From positions 1 to 64,000 of the forward strand of contig CAYXPY010000009.1 of the NCBI GenBank assembly GCA_964467345.1: a stretch of 64,000 bases of DNA, given 5' to 3'. The stretch is from SM1-50 sp964467345. GTDB lineage: Archaea > Thermoplasmatota > E2 > DHVEG-1. This document shows positions 8,545 to 16,838 of the stretch, piece after piece (positions within the stretch are counted from its first letter, which is position 1; every line of letters starts with the position of its first letter). A program made the translations under genes and the position numbers. The notes under the pieces are model-generated. The model worked only from the letters and a program-made list of their open reading frames with translations, made no database searches and had not been told where the DNA came from.

Positions 8545-9885
8545 ATGCAATTTATTCCAAATTCTCCCTTAAAAAAACAGATGTTACATGACCTCCAATT
8601 GCATGACATCGACGACCTTTTTTGTGACATCCCAGAAAAAATAAAAATAAAAAAACTCCATCTCCCACAAAGCTGCCTCCAACAAGAAATCGAAGACCAT
8701 ATGCGGAACCTTGCGAAACAAAACAAATCCTTCTGTGAACTACCGTCGTTCCTCGGCGGAGGTTACAAGCCACATTACATCCCTGCTCTTGTTAAATCAA
8801 CACTCTCACGATCTGAATTCTATACCGCCTATACACCCTACCAGCCAGAAGCATCTCAAGGCTTCCTGCAAGCCATCTTCGAGTACCAAAGTCTCATAGC
8901 CGAACTAACCGGGATGGATATCTCCAACGCATCACTCTATGATGGAGCAACCGCTCTTGGGGAAGCAGCACTTATGTGCACCCGTATCAACAAGAAAAAA
9001 ACATTTGTTATACCAAAGAACATCTCGTGGGAAAAAAAAAGCATTTTAACGAATTATACAAAAGGCGCTGGTATCACCATTAAAGAAGTCGATTACGACA
9101 AAAAAACAGGGTGTATCGATATTGAAAACCTAAAAAAAACAATCGATACGAACACCTCCGGTTTTTATCTTGAAAACCCCAACTTCTTTGGTGTCTTTGA
9201 AGAGGAAGTCGAGGAAATCCATCACCTCCTCCAGAAGCATCAATCATTGTTTGTTGCTGGAGTTGACCCCCTCTCACTTGGGGTCTGTAAGAGCCCTGGT
9301 GATTATGGGGCAGATATGGTTATAGGGGAAGGAAAAAACCTTGGTAATCCCCTTGATTTCGGGGGCTCGACATTAGGCATTTTCGCCTGTAAAAAAGACT
9401 TTGTGCGTCAGATCCCTGGTCGCATTATCGGTCTGACAAAAGACCAGAGCGGAAAACGTGCGTTCTGCATGACCATGCAAACCAGGGAACAACATATCAG
9501 AAGAGAGAAAGCCACAAGCAACATTTGTACAAATGAAGGATTATGCATGCTTGCCGCGGTCACCTATCTGTCATGGCTTGGCGGAAAAGGACTAGAAGAG
9601 CTCAGCGCGCTGAACTTTGAGCAGGGACAAAAATTACGGAAAGAAATCATTCAGATATCTGGATTTTCACAAGAGTTTTCTGGTGTTCATTTCAATGAAT
9701 TCGTCATCAGATGTCCCGATACGAAAAAGATCCATCAACATCTCTTACGAAACGGAATCCATGGTGGTCTGCTTTTAGAATCTTTTTATCCGAGATTACA
9801 AAATTGTATGCTGTTTGGAGTAACAGAACTCCATACCAACGAGCATATTAAAAGGCTACTTTCCTTACTTACGGAGGTGCAGTGA
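8545..9885 (+). CDS. gcvPA: Glycine dehydrogenase (decarboxylating) P-protein subunit 1
   Basis: This 446-aa subunit belongs to the two-subunit form of the glycine cleavage P-protein, which decarboxylates glycine and passes the aminomethyl group to lipoyl-H protein. Typical motifs are FLGGGYKPHYIPA near residue 72, YTPYQPEASQGFLQAIFEYQ near 94, and the GEGKNLGNPLDFGG segment near 262. Length matches the family. Its stop overlaps the gcvPB start as TGATG, giving translational coupling. Genes for H, T and L proteins are not nearby, so they must lie elsewhere if the system is complete. Confidence 0.95.
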   Translation: MQFIPNSPLKKQMLHDLQLHDIDDLFCDIPEKIKIKKLHLPQSCLQQEIEDHMRNLAKQNKSFCELPSFLGGGYKPHYIPALVKSTLSRSEFYTAYTPYQPEASQGFLQAIFEYQSLIAELTGMDISNASLYDGATALGEAALMCTRINKKKTFVIPKNISWEKKSILTNYTKGAGITIKEVDYDKKTGCIDIENLKKTIDTNTSGFYLENPNFFGVFEEEVEEIHHLLQKHQSLFVAGVDPLSLGVCKSPGDYGADMVIGEGKNLGNPLDFGGSTLGIFACKKDFVRQIPGRIIGLTKDQSGKRAFCMTMQTREQHIRREKATSNICTNEGLCMLAAVTYLSWLGGKGLEELSALNFEQGQKLRKEIIQISGFSQEFSGVHFNEFVIRCPDTKKIHQHLLRNGIHGGLLLESFYPRLQNCMLFGVTELHTNEHIKRLLSLLTEVQ

Positions 9886-11348
9886 TGTACCACAGTGCTG
9901 TATGGGCGGAGCCTCTTCTCATTGAATTACAGGAAACCATCACAGAGAAACATAAAAACAAGCCAGTACTCCCTGCGTCGCTGCAGAGAAAAAAACCTCT
10001 TGCCATCCCAAGTCTTGATGAGACCCAGGTAGTTCGACATTTCTTCCATTTAAGTCAGATGAACTACGGCATCGAATCAGGGATTTATCCTCTCGGCTCC
10101 TGCACGATGAAATACAATCCAAAGATATGTGAACAGATCAGCAGCTGGGAACAATTCTCCCTGCTGCATCCCTACCAGGACGAGTCAACAATCCAGGGAA
10201 CCCTTCGAATGATGAACGAGCTTGAACAGATGCTCTGTGAGATCACCGGGATGGATGCCTTTACTTTACAACCCGCGGCAGGCGCACAAGGGGAGTTCAC
10301 CGGTCTTCTCCTCACACGTGCCTACCATGAGGCGCATAAGGATTTTGAGAGAGATGAAATCATCCTTCCAGATACCTCTCATGGAACAAACCCTGCAAGT
10401 GCTGCCATGGCTGGCTTTAAAGTCATTGAAATCCCCTCGACAAAGGAAGGGACTGTTGATCTGGAAATGCTCAAAAACGCACTCTCCCCAAGAACCGCCT
10501 GCTTCATGCTTACCAACCCAAACACGCTAGGCATCTTTGAATCTGAGATCTCTGAAATCGCTCGGCTCGTCCATGAGGCTGGTGCGCTCCTGTATTATGA
10601 TGGGGCTAATATGAACGCAATCATGGGAAAAGCACGTCCTGGCGACATGGGATTTGATATTGTTCATCTTAACCTGCATAAGACGTTTTCCACGCCACAT
10701 GGTGGTGGAGGACCAGGGTCAGGTCCAGTTGGAGTGAAGAAGAACCTGGAACGATTCCTTCCAATCCCGCGGATTGTCCTGACACAGAATTCGTATCATT
10801 TTGACTTTAAATACCCAGACTCCATTGGGAAGATAAAAGCCACCTACGGGAATAGCTCTGTGCTATTGAAAGCATATATCTACATCCGTCTTATGGGCGG
10901 AAATGGCCTTCAAGAAGCCTCAGAAATCGCTGTCTTAAACGCGAATTACATGAAGAAAAAACTCCTGGATTCTCACTTCTACGAACTCCCATATAAGGAG
11001 CTTCGTAAACACGAGTTTGTGATAAGCTGCGATTATCTGCTTTCGACAAAAGGCATCCGAGCACTGGACATCGCAAAACGTCTCCTGGATTACGGGTTGC
11101 ATCCACCAACAGTGTATTTTCCCTTGATTGTTAAGGAAGCGTTAATGATCGAGCCAACGGAATCGGAGTCCAAAAAAACCTTAGATTTCTATATCGACAC
11201 TCTTCTACGAATCGCCCAAGAAGACCCCGAGGTTGTAAAGAATGCTCCCCAGAACACCGTCGTCCAACGTATCGATGAAATCGGGGCGGTCAAGAACCCG
11301 GTGTTCACATGGAAAGACCTCAAAAACATACAGGAAATTACCCGCTGA
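9885..11348 (+). CDS. gcvPB: Glycine dehydrogenase (decarboxylating) P-protein subunit 2
   Basis: This 487-aa subunit carries the pyridoxal-phosphate site: N-L-H-K-T-F-S-T-P-H-G-G-G-G-P-G near residue 264, where the Lys forms the Schiff base. The conserved YPLGSCTMKYNP motif is near residue 67. The ATG at 9885 is preferred because GGAGGTG (9873-9879) is 5 nt upstream. An in-frame GTG at 9882 is too close to that site. Together with GcvPA it forms the alpha2-beta2 glycine decarboxylase. In this gene setting it may act in amino-acid fermentation or C1 metabolism. Confidence 0.95.
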   Translation: MYHSAVWAEPLLIELQETITEKHKNKPVLPASLQRKKPLAIPSLDETQVVRHFFHLSQMNYGIESGIYPLGSCTMKYNPKICEQISSWEQFSLLHPYQDESTIQGTLRMMNELEQMLCEITGMDAFTLQPAAGAQGEFTGLLLTRAYHEAHKDFERDEIILPDTSHGTNPASAAMAGFKVIEIPSTKEGTVDLEMLKNALSPRTACFMLTNPNTLGIFESEISEIARLVHEAGALLYYDGANMNAIMGKARPGDMGFDIVHLNLHKTFSTPHGGGGPGSGPVGVKKNLERFLPIPRIVLTQNSYHFDFKYPDSIGKIKATYGNSSVLLKAYIYIRLMGGNGLQEASEIAVLNANYMKKKLLDSHFYELPYKELRKHEFVISCDYLLSTKGIRALDIAKRLLDYGLHPPTVYFPLIVKEALMIEPTESESKKTLDFYIDTLLRIAQEDPEVVKNAPQNTVVQRIDEIGAVKNPVFTWKDLKNIQEITR

Positions 11349-11401
11349 TTTGAACGTTGCACCACTATCATTTCTGCAAGAAAAACGAATAGTAATTGAA
11401 A

Positions 11402-11761
11402 TTATTGTAATGGTTTCCAGCTGTTTGGCGTACTAGGTTTTTTATCGGTGAGCCCATGAATTGTTCCAGACGTCGCATGAGTTGTGATACTCACTGGTTT
11501 GGTTCCAATGCTTTTCATTGCCAGGAGAAGTTGTTTAACGTTTTCTGTTTCACGATAATGGCATTTGATGATCCCGGTTGTTCCATCGAAGCGAACAATC
11601 CATAACCCAAGATCCTTTGTATTTTTTAAGAACCGCTCATAGGTATTCTGTCGAAGAGCTTGAAGAAGTTCTTTCTGTGATGCGAACGCATGCGCTTGAT
11701 CATAGGTGACTTTAAAAAAAATGTAGCGATGGCGCCTGGTGCCTTTCACGATCCTTTGCAC
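11402..11761 (-). CDS. rnp2: RNase P protein component 2 (Pop5 homologue)
   Basis: The 119-aa protein has the Pop5/Rpp14 pattern: RHRYIFFKV at the N-terminus, a central helix pair (ELLQALRQ), the strand FDGTTGIIKCHY, V-K-Q-L-L-L-A-M helix and the C-terminal SGTIHGL, equivalent to the family S-G-T-I-K signature. It is a protein subunit of archaeal ribonuclease P, which matures tRNA 5' ends. It lies 30 bp downstream of PCNA on the same strand and is likely cotranscribed with it. The C-terminal tail after residue 105 is basic and Pro-rich, longer than in many homologues. Confidence 0.85.
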   Translation of the reverse strand: MQRIVKGTRRHRYIFFKVTYDQAHAFASQKELLQALRQNTYERFLKNTKDLGLWIVRFDGTTGIIKCHYRETENVKQLLLAMKSIGTKPVSITTHATSGTIHGLTDKKPSTPNSWKPLQ

Positions 11762-11791
11762 CTCATTTGTTGGGGGATGATACGAAGCTTT

Positions 11792-12529
11792 TTACTCTGA
11801 TTCAATCCGGGGTGCCAGCAGGTAGGTCACATGCCCATGTTTCTCGGCGAAATCAAAATCCACTCGGATCGGGTTGTCATTGCCGATGTTGATAGAAATG
11901 GGGTCTTCGCTTTTCACCGGTTTTATCATATTGCTGAAGTAGTCGATGGAGAAAAGGCTTTTGAATTTCCCTGGTGAATGCAGTTCGATGAGTAATGTCT
12001 TTGGGAGCTTCAGATTTACCGTGTCGGTGTCTCCCTCTGCGAACAGCTCAAAGGAATCCTTATCAACGCTTAAAGCAAGATGATCAGAGACTGCCTCGGA
12101 TGCACGCACACCTTTGCTGAGTTCAGATGCTTTCACCACTGCTTTTGCGGGTAAATCCAGATGAGGGACCTTTGAGTCTGGCATCCCTGCGGTATCTAAA
12201 AGCCCCATCCGTCGGACAAGGTTGCCGATTTTCACAATCAAGCGGTTTGACTCTTCATCGTATTCCATAGTCACCGAATCACCGGTGTTTGCGAGTTTCA
12301 TGATCCCATTGAGCTTGTCAAGGTCGATTCCGAGCTCCATGTCATCTGCTTTGTATTCCTCAAACGCAGTGCTTTTTAGTTCCAAATCGACCATGGCGAC
12401 ATGGGCCGGGTCGACAGCGCGAATTGAAATTCCTTTTTGTGTGATGTTGAATTTGGCTTCGTTGACAAGTGGTGATGTTACATCAATGATTCCTTTTATG
12501 ATATCTGACTTTATCTTGGCATTAAACAT
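11792..12529 (-). CDS. pcn: DNA polymerase sliding clamp PCNA
   Basis: The 245-aa protein matches PCNA length and plan: two similar domains joined by an interdomain loop, R-A-V-D-P-A-H-V-A-M near residue 32, L-D-L-P-A-K near 125, and the C-terminal strand T-Y-L-L-A-P-R-I-E-S-E. It encircles DNA as a homotrimer and recruits polymerase, ligase and FEN1 through PIP boxes. GGGGAGG lies about 10 nt upstream of the ATG. A TATA box at 12584-12594 predicts a leader of about 35 nt. RNase P subunit 2 follows on the same strand. Confidence 0.95.
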   Translation of the reverse strand: MFNAKIKSDIIKGIIDVTSPLVNEAKFNITQKGISIRAVDPAHVAMVDLELKSTAFEEYKADDMELGIDLDKLNGIMKLANTGDSVTMEYDEESNRLIVKIGNLVRRMGLLDTAGMPDSKVPHLDLPAKAVVKASELSKGVRASEAVSDHLALSVDKDSFELFAEGDTDTVNLKLPKTLLIELHSPGKFKSLFSIDYFSNMIKPVKSEDPISINIGNDNPIRVDFDFAEKHGHVTYLLAPRIESE

Positions 12530-12583
12530 GGCAAACTGCCTCCCCGATTTGAATTCCTCTTCTTGGGAAAGAATAGGACATTG

Positions 12584-12594
12584 CCTATATAACG
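12584..12594 (-). promoter_or_regulatory. TATA box for pcn-rnp2
   Basis: On the minus strand the sequence reads GTTATATAGGC, about 55 nt upstream of the PCNA start. Initiation is predicted near 12563. Confidence 0.55.
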
Positions 12595-12702
12595 ATGACG
12601 GTATTTTACATATATGTCAAACGAAGCTTTCTCGGAGAATCCTTGTCAATTGATTGCTCGTCAGACAAAAAAAACAATGACAATCCTGGGTATCAGGATT
12701 GC

Positions 12703-13308
12703 CTATATCTCTTGATAGAGCAGCAAGAAATCATGATTCATCCCTGGTTCATAATACACCCTTACTTTTTCAATGACCACAGGTTTTCGCATCAGAATTT
12801 CGAACGGTTGTAATGCAAAAGAGGGTACTGTGAGGGTGAGTCCCTCAAGAAACCGTGTAAAATTTTCAGAGGTGAGTGGATCGTCAAGTACTCCTTGATG
12901 TCCATAGGTTTCATTTAGATAGGAATGAAGATCAGAACGGGTTGTCCAATTCTGTGTGGGCAATCGAGGCCAGATGGTAATCAAGAGACGTTTTGTTGTA
13001 AAAAGGCTAGTACCTCCTAACCCTTGTGTCGAGAGAGCAATATATTCTGTTGAAAAAAATACACGATACACATAGGGTTTCTCAGGGAAATGAAAGGAAT
13101 GCTCGGATTCAAAAAAAAGAGTATCAAGATCCAACAGAAGATTAGAAACATCACTTGCGAGAGATTCTAATTCTGCTTTCTTATGCCAATCGTTCGAAAA
13201 CACGACTGAGAAAACCACTGTAAGCAGGATCGCACTTGCTAGGAAAAGGCCAATCGAGGGCAACGTCAATTCAATGAAACCAGCAGTGTCCTTACGACAA
13301 TGCAACAT
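12703..13308 (-). CDS. Pilin-like/secreted protein with N-terminal membrane helix, unknown family
   Basis: The 201-aa protein has a short basic N-terminus, one hydrophobic helix (about residues 12-38, preceded by G-F-I-E-L-T-L-P) and a beta-rich ectodomain with aromatic residues. That layout resembles archaeal type IV pilin-like minor subunits, in which the helix forms the filament core, although no clear class III cleavage site is seen. GGGAGG at 13316-13321 supports the ATG at 13308. It overlaps the upstream gene by 17 bp, and that gene encodes a protein with the same layout, so the pair may assemble together. Function is inference. Confidence 0.7.
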   Translation of the reverse strand: MLHCRKDTAGFIELTLPSIGLFLASAILLTVVFSVVFSNDWHKKAELESLASDVSNLLLDLDTLFFESEHSFHFPEKPYVYRVFFSTEYIALSTQGLGGTSLFTTKRLLITIWPRLPTQNWTTRSDLHSYLNETYGHQGVLDDPLTSENFTRFLEGLTLTVPSFALQPFEILMRKPVVIEKVRVYYEPGMNHDFLLLYQEI

Positions 13309-13798
13309 AGGTTTTTCCTCCCAGTTTTCCTAATTCTAAAGTGATTGTATACATTCCAGCGTGGAAAACCGCGATGTTGGTCATAGTAGTATCTGAGAAA
13401 CGGGCATTTGAATGAAACGAACGGATGGTCCCATCGGTCATCACATAATAGCAGACGTTGCTTGTATTTTCATCAAGTGTTATATTCAAAGGCTCAGGAG
13501 TACCGGTTCGTGGGAGATACCCAAAGACAATGCATCGCAGGGTTGTCGGAAAGTTCACCTGAAGTATCACCTTGGAGCCTTCGTCCGCGTGCTCAAACAT
13601 AATAGAAGCTTCTCTTAAGATTTCTTTGACCTGCAATTCTATCTGATGAGCGTCACTGTCTGCGATGAGATTTTCAAGTGACAAACCAAATATCATTATG
13701 ATTGTGCAGACAACAATGACCACAACAACAAGCCGGATTGGTTGACCTACCGTAGCGTAATCGTTTTTTGAAAACATACCTATACGAATAGATTTCAT
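13292..13798 (-). CDS. Pilin-like/secreted protein with N-terminal membrane helix, partner of the downstream gene
   Basis: The 168-aa protein has a basic N-terminus, a hydrophobic helix near residues 19-42 (I-R-L-V-V-V-V-I-V-V-C) followed by a predicted helical stalk, then a beta-rich domain ending with an amyloid-like V-A-L-S. The internal ATG at 13798 is chosen over the one 18 nt upstream because GGGAGGT ends 3 nt before it. Overlap with the next gene suggests coupled translation. Possible cargo of the Tad-like ATPases at 0.9-5 kb, but that link is only inference. Confidence 0.7.
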   Translation of the reverse strand: MKSIRIGMFSKNDYATVGQPIRLVVVVIVVCTIIMIFGLSLENLIADSDAHQIELQVKEILREASIMFEHADEGSKVILQVNFPTTLRCIVFGYLPRTGTPEPLNITLDENTSNVCYYVMTDGTIRSFHSNARFSDTTMTNIAVFHAGMYTITLELGKLGGKTYVALS

Positions 13799-13879
13799 GA
13801 TACCTCCCAGATTCAAGAAAAAGAATTAAATAGCCCAATAAATATTTATCGATTGTAATTTTGTCTGGGAGGTTATCGT

Positions 13880-14335
13880 ATGAACTCATGGAAAAAGAAA
13901 AGAAGGTTTGTTAGCAATAACCATGCTGTACTTGGGCTGCCGATGCGTCTGACGATCTCATTGATGATTGGGACTATTGTTCTTGTCGCTGTTCTTTCGT
14001 ATCTTCTCAATCCTTGTCTGTTCCCTCAGCGGATGGTTGTGACGGTCACACCGATGATTACGATCCTATCTGATGAGGCATCGGAAAATATCAGTTTTAT
14101 CGTGCAGGTGAATGATACCAATGCTCATCCGATCCAAGGTGCATCAATCATCATCAAAGGTCTGGGTGGTGCTGGCGAAGGATTCACTGATACGGACGGA
14201 AAAGCAATCGTTCACCTACAAGTCAGCTTGGATGAGGGACTGCACGAGGGGTACCTTGATATTGCTGTAAAAGCGACATGTCATATTCCATATATGCATC
14301 AGGAGATGATTAAAATCGTTAAAAGAACATCGTAA
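13880..14335 (+). CDS. Membrane-anchored Ig-like/carboxypeptidase-regulatory-like domain protein
   Basis: The 151-aa protein has a basic N-terminus and a G-L-P-M-R-L-T-I-S-L-M-I-G lead into a TM helix (residues 21-45). An extracytoplasmic beta-sandwich follows with the Big1/CarboxypepD_reg signature (V-N-D-T-N, I-Q-G-A-S-I-I-I-K-G, T-D-T-D-G-K-A-I-V). GGGAGGT at 13867-13873 supports the start. It is divergent from the two pilin-like genes, with only about 80 bp between the starts, so the three may share a control region. A role in the same surface structure is plausible but unproved. Confidence 0.7.
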   Translation: MNSWKKKRRFVSNNHAVLGLPMRLTISLMIGTIVLVAVLSYLLNPCLFPQRMVVTVTPMITILSDEASENISFIVQVNDTNAHPIQGASIIIKGLGGAGEGFTDTDGKAIVHLQVSLDEGLHEGYLDIAVKATCHIPYMHQEMIKIVKRTS

Positions 14336-14434
14336 AAAAAGGTATTTTCCAACATGCATCAGAAGGAAAAAAGGATAATTATGGAAATATTTATATAATA
14401 GATGCTTCTAATATATAGTGGGGGCATTGTTTTT

Positions 14435-14572
14435 TTGAGTTACTGTAAGGTATGTAAACAAGAAATGAAACAGATTCCCGTGCGAAGGGTTGATACCCTT
14501 TTCATCGTAGAAGAGTATTGTCCATATTGCGATGAATCGGTTCTGCGCTATGAAAAAATACAGGTAATATAA
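14435..14572 (+). CDS. 45-aa zinc-ribbon-like mini-protein
   Basis: An open frame from a TTG at 14435 encodes 45 residues with two C-x-x-C knuckles, Y-C-K-V-C-K at residues 3-8 and Y-C-P-Y-C-D near 29-34, joined by a basic strand (I-P-V-R-R-V-D-T). This spacing fits a small treble-clef or zinc ribbon, as in archaeal YgiT-like or rubredoxin-like domains. A TATA-like ATTTATATAAT at 14389-14399 predicts a transcript starting close to the G-run at 14420-14424, which may also serve as a weak ribosome binding site. The TTG start is the uncertain point. No ATG is available upstream in frame. Confidence 0.6.
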   Translation: MSYCKVCKQEMKQIPVRRVDTLFIVEEYCPYCDESVLRYEKIQVI

Positions 14573-14686
14573 CAAGATATCCATACGACGAATCGAGAGG
14601 GGTAGAACAAAGAGATAGGTTTTTTTATATTGATTGGTTATCTTATACATACAAGTGAATGAAAACGGTGAGGGGCGAACAAGACC

Positions 14687-15331
14687 GTGGATAACCGACA
14701 AGAAGCAAGTTCCCAGTTAAAAACACATGAAGAAATAATGAAATTATTCAAGGACCTTGAACTAGTAGAAGCAAAAGTAAAAAACCCATCCGTTTTAGTA
14801 AAAGAACAAATCGAATCAGACGCAATCACACAGAAAATAGAACTCACGCTCTATAAACCTGAAGAAGCTTTAGAACAACAAAAACCCATTGAGCCTCCAA
14901 CCGACATCCCTCTTGATCAAGAGGATACACAAAAACAACCGTTTTGGAGGAGAAGACCGAAACCTGAATCCAGTTTAGAGGAAAAAAAACCCAGATTCTC
15001 TTTTCTTCACAGACAACAGTACGATCATCAAGAACTCGAAGTTCTTACCGAAGTTGAAGAATCAGTCCCGCAGGTTGAGATACCTCGTAGTACATTTGTC
15101 CTTCAGATTGATGTAGAAGGTAATCTGGTAGGATTGCCACTGAAAAAGAAAAAACCAAAAATAGAGGAAGAGACGAACGCAGTTCCAGATGAGGAATCTG
15201 TGCGTGGTCTCAAAGGGATGCTTAAAAAAATCGGGTCCCTTTTTCATCGGAAGGGAGCCTCAGATTCTGAATCCGGCGGTGGCATTGGTGAAAAAATCAA
15301 AGGGATTTTCCGCAGGAAATCAAAAGAATAA
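14687..15331 (+). CDS. Charged soluble protein, unknown function
   Basis: The 214-aa product starts with GTG. The N-terminal 50 residues are predicted helical and acidic (E-E-I-M-K-L-F-K-D-L-E-L-V-E-A-K-V). A Pro/Glu/Lys-rich linker contains W-R-R-R-P-K, a short beta-like stretch (STFVLQIDVEGNLVGLPL) lies near residue 135, and the C-terminus has two similar basic amphipathic helices, M-L-K-K-I-G-S-L-F-H-R-K and I-G-E-K-I-K-G-I-F-R-R-K. No TM segment or signal is seen. The repeated basic amphipathic helix could bind membrane or nucleic acid. No family is recognised. Confidence 0.65.
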   Translation: MDNRQEASSQLKTHEEIMKLFKDLELVEAKVKNPSVLVKEQIESDAITQKIELTLYKPEEALEQQKPIEPPTDIPLDQEDTQKQPFWRRRPKPESSLEEKKPRFSFLHRQQYDHQELEVLTEVEESVPQVEIPRSTFVLQIDVEGNLVGLPLKKKKPKIEEETNAVPDEESVRGLKGMLKKIGSLFHRKGASDSESGGGIGEKIKGIFRRKSKE

Positions 15332-15344
15332 AAAGAAAAGTTTT

Positions 15345-15752
15345 TTACTTTATCCAGAACAGTATTTTTTTCTCATCGATATTCTGCAGAGCCCCGTCTA
15401 CCTTTCCTTCTCGAGCAAGCCATCCTACTGCAGAGAACACATCCTGTTCAACGATTCTGGATAAACGAGACAGTGATTGTGCATCGACCTCACCCCAGAT
15501 CTCTAGCGTGCGCCAGATCTTCCCCGCATCTTTTCCGATACGGGGCATGAGATTCGTTTCTCCTAACTGGAAGGCATCGTTTTCTTTTCGTATCTTGTTT
15601 TCACGGGCAAGCCAGCCAATCGCAGCGTAAAGCTGAGGTTGAGACAAATGTGTCAAGGCAAGTAGTTCTGATTCGCTCAGAGGCCCTCGTTCATGAAGGA
15701 TCTGCCATACCGTTCCAGCTTGACCACCAAACAAAGAAACAAGGTCGTTCAT
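15345..15752 (-). CDS. DUF2582-type double winged-helix protein
   Basis: The 135-aa protein contains two tandem winged-helix repeats. Each has the signature A-G-[TK]-[VI]-W-x-x-L, then a G-x-L/G-E-V-D step and A-I/V-G-W-L-A-R-E-[NG]-K. This is the DUF2582 family, common in archaea and presumed DNA-binding. I start at the internal ATG (15752) because residues upstream of it are unrelated to the family. A paralogue lies at 17073-17480 and a third begins at 63897. It is divergent from the gamma carbonic anhydrase gene. Confidence 0.85.
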   Translation of the reverse strand: MNDLVSLFGGQAGTVWQILHERGPLSESELLALTHLSQPQLYAAIGWLARENKIRKENDAFQLGETNLMPRIGKDAGKIWRTLEIWGEVDAQSLSRLSRIVEQDVFSAVGWLAREGKVDGALQNIDEKKILFWIK

Positions 15753-15877
15753 ATACTCACTCTCAAAAAAGGAAGCATACTTTTGATGATTATATACGTT
15801 TTGATTTGAACATAAAACATGACGTTGGAAAAAACTATAAGATAGGGATCCTTGTTTCCATAGATGAGGTCTATTGA

Positions 15878-16396
15878 ATGCCAAAAATCCACCAGTCCAG
15901 TTTCATCGCACCAAGCGCGGTTATTATTGGGGATGTCACCATTGGGGAGAACTGCGGTGTGTTCCCTAACGCTGTGATCCGAGGCGATCAGAATTCTATA
16001 CTCATCGGTGATGGCTCGAACATCCAGGATTGTTGTGTTCTCCACACAGATACAGAACATGAAATACGAATCGGAAGAAACGTCACCGTCGGTCATGCAG
16101 CTGTGGTCCATGGTGCGACCATTTCAGATGACTGTCTTATCGGCATTCATGCTACAGTTCTGAACGGAGCTCAAATCCATTCTGGTTCGATTATTGGAGC
16201 ATGCGCTCTTGTCACTGAAGAGATGATTGTGCCAGAGAACAGTCTTGTTCTCGGCGTTCCAGGAAAAATCGTAAAACAAAATCCCTTGTTCATCGATAAT
16301 ATTCGAAAGAACGCAGAGATTTATCAGAGTCTTTCCCGGAACCATCGACAAGAACAATACGCAATCTTTAGGTCCAAAAAAGAACAAACCCGCTGA
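15878..16396 (+). CDS. Gamma-class carbonic anhydrase family protein (hexapeptide-repeat, YrdA-like)
   Basis: The 172-aa left-handed beta-helix protein has many I-G-x-x hexapeptide turns and the three expected zinc ligands: H56 (C-V-L-H), H73 (V-G-H) and H78 (V-V-H-G). R35-G-D-Q38 matches the conserved Arg/Gln pair of the family. Active Cam enzymes hydrate CO2; many YrdA-like members show little or no activity, so the enzymatic role is uncertain. The frame ends with a basic C-terminal helix. It converges on the cold-shock gene, with only 3 bp between the stop codons. Confidence 0.88.
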   Translation: MPKIHQSSFIAPSAVIIGDVTIGENCGVFPNAVIRGDQNSILIGDGSNIQDCCVLHTDTEHEIRIGRNVTVGHAAVVHGATISDDCLIGIHATVLNGAQIHSGSIIGACALVTEEMIVPENSLVLGVPGKIVKQNPLFIDNIRKNAEIYQSLSRNHRQEQYAIFRSKKEQTR

Positions 16397-16399
16397 AGA

Positions 16400-16600
16400 T
16401 TAGCTGGATAGTTTTTTGACATCAATTGCTTTCGGTCCTTTCTCGGTTGTATCGACTTGGTATTCGACGATCTCACCGGGCATAAGGAAGATATCGAAAA
16501 ACGGGATTGCTGTCTTGTGGACGAAAACGGTCTGCCCGTTATCGCCCCTGATAAAGCCATATCCTTTTCGGATATCGTAATATTTAACAATACCTTTCAA
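16400..16600 (-). CDS. Cold-shock-domain protein (CspA-like)
   Basis: The 66-aa single OB-fold protein has both RNA-binding motifs, K-G-Y-G-F-I-R (RNP1) and V-F-V-H-K (RNP2), and the usual C-terminal E-K-G-P-K-A. It binds single-stranded nucleic acid as an RNA chaperone. Translation starts at TTG: GGAGGTGA at 16607-16614 is 6 nt upstream and no ATG is near. The 58-aa Cys-rich gene at 16662-16838 lies 61 bp upstream on the same strand, and both may come from one transcript. Csp proteins are patchy in archaea and often acquired from bacteria. Confidence 0.92.
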   Translation of the reverse strand: MKGIVKYYDIRKGYGFIRGDNGQTVFVHKTAIPFFDIFLMPGEIVEYQVDTTEKGPKAIDVKKLSS

Positions 16601-16661
16601 AAAAATTCACCTCCTATTACTATTAGCAATTCAAAAAAGTATCATGTTCTGTCGTCTTATT

Positions 16662-16838
16662 TTAGAATGAATGTTTGCAGTTCTTACAGTTTTTTTGAGT
16701 ATCAGAACCGCTTTTTGCCGTATATTGTGGACAGACTTCATGCTCATAGACTGGTCTTTGAAGGACCTGACATCTGATGATTATCTTTTGAAATAATTCT
16801 TGATTCTTTCTACGTTTATTATTTGACCTTGGATTCAT
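16662..16838 (-). CDS. 58-aa Cys-rich mini-protein (probable metal-binding)
   Basis: The minus-strand frame from ATG at 16838 to TAA at 16662 encodes 58 residues. The first 20 are basic (N-K-R-R-K) and helical. They are followed by R-C-Q-V-L, then V-Y-E-H-E-V-C-P-Q-Y, a Ser/Gly/Asp turn and K-N-C-K-N-C-K-H-S-F at the end. Four Cys (23, 36, 51, 54) plus nearby His could hold Zn or an Fe-S cluster. The C-P-x-Y...C-x-N-C layout looks like a conserved archaeal small-protein pattern. GGAG lies about 9 nt before the ATG. It precedes the cold-shock gene and is the only gene I find between 16601 and 17072. Confidence 0.65.
   Translation of the reverse strand: MNPRSNNKRRKNQELFQKIIIRCQVLQRPVYEHEVCPQYTAKSGSDTQKNCKNCKHSF

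Noticed and set aside
12222..12653. Plus-strand frame of 143 codons over PCNA
   Set aside because: Antisense shadow of pcn with Ser-rich composition typical of reverse frames.
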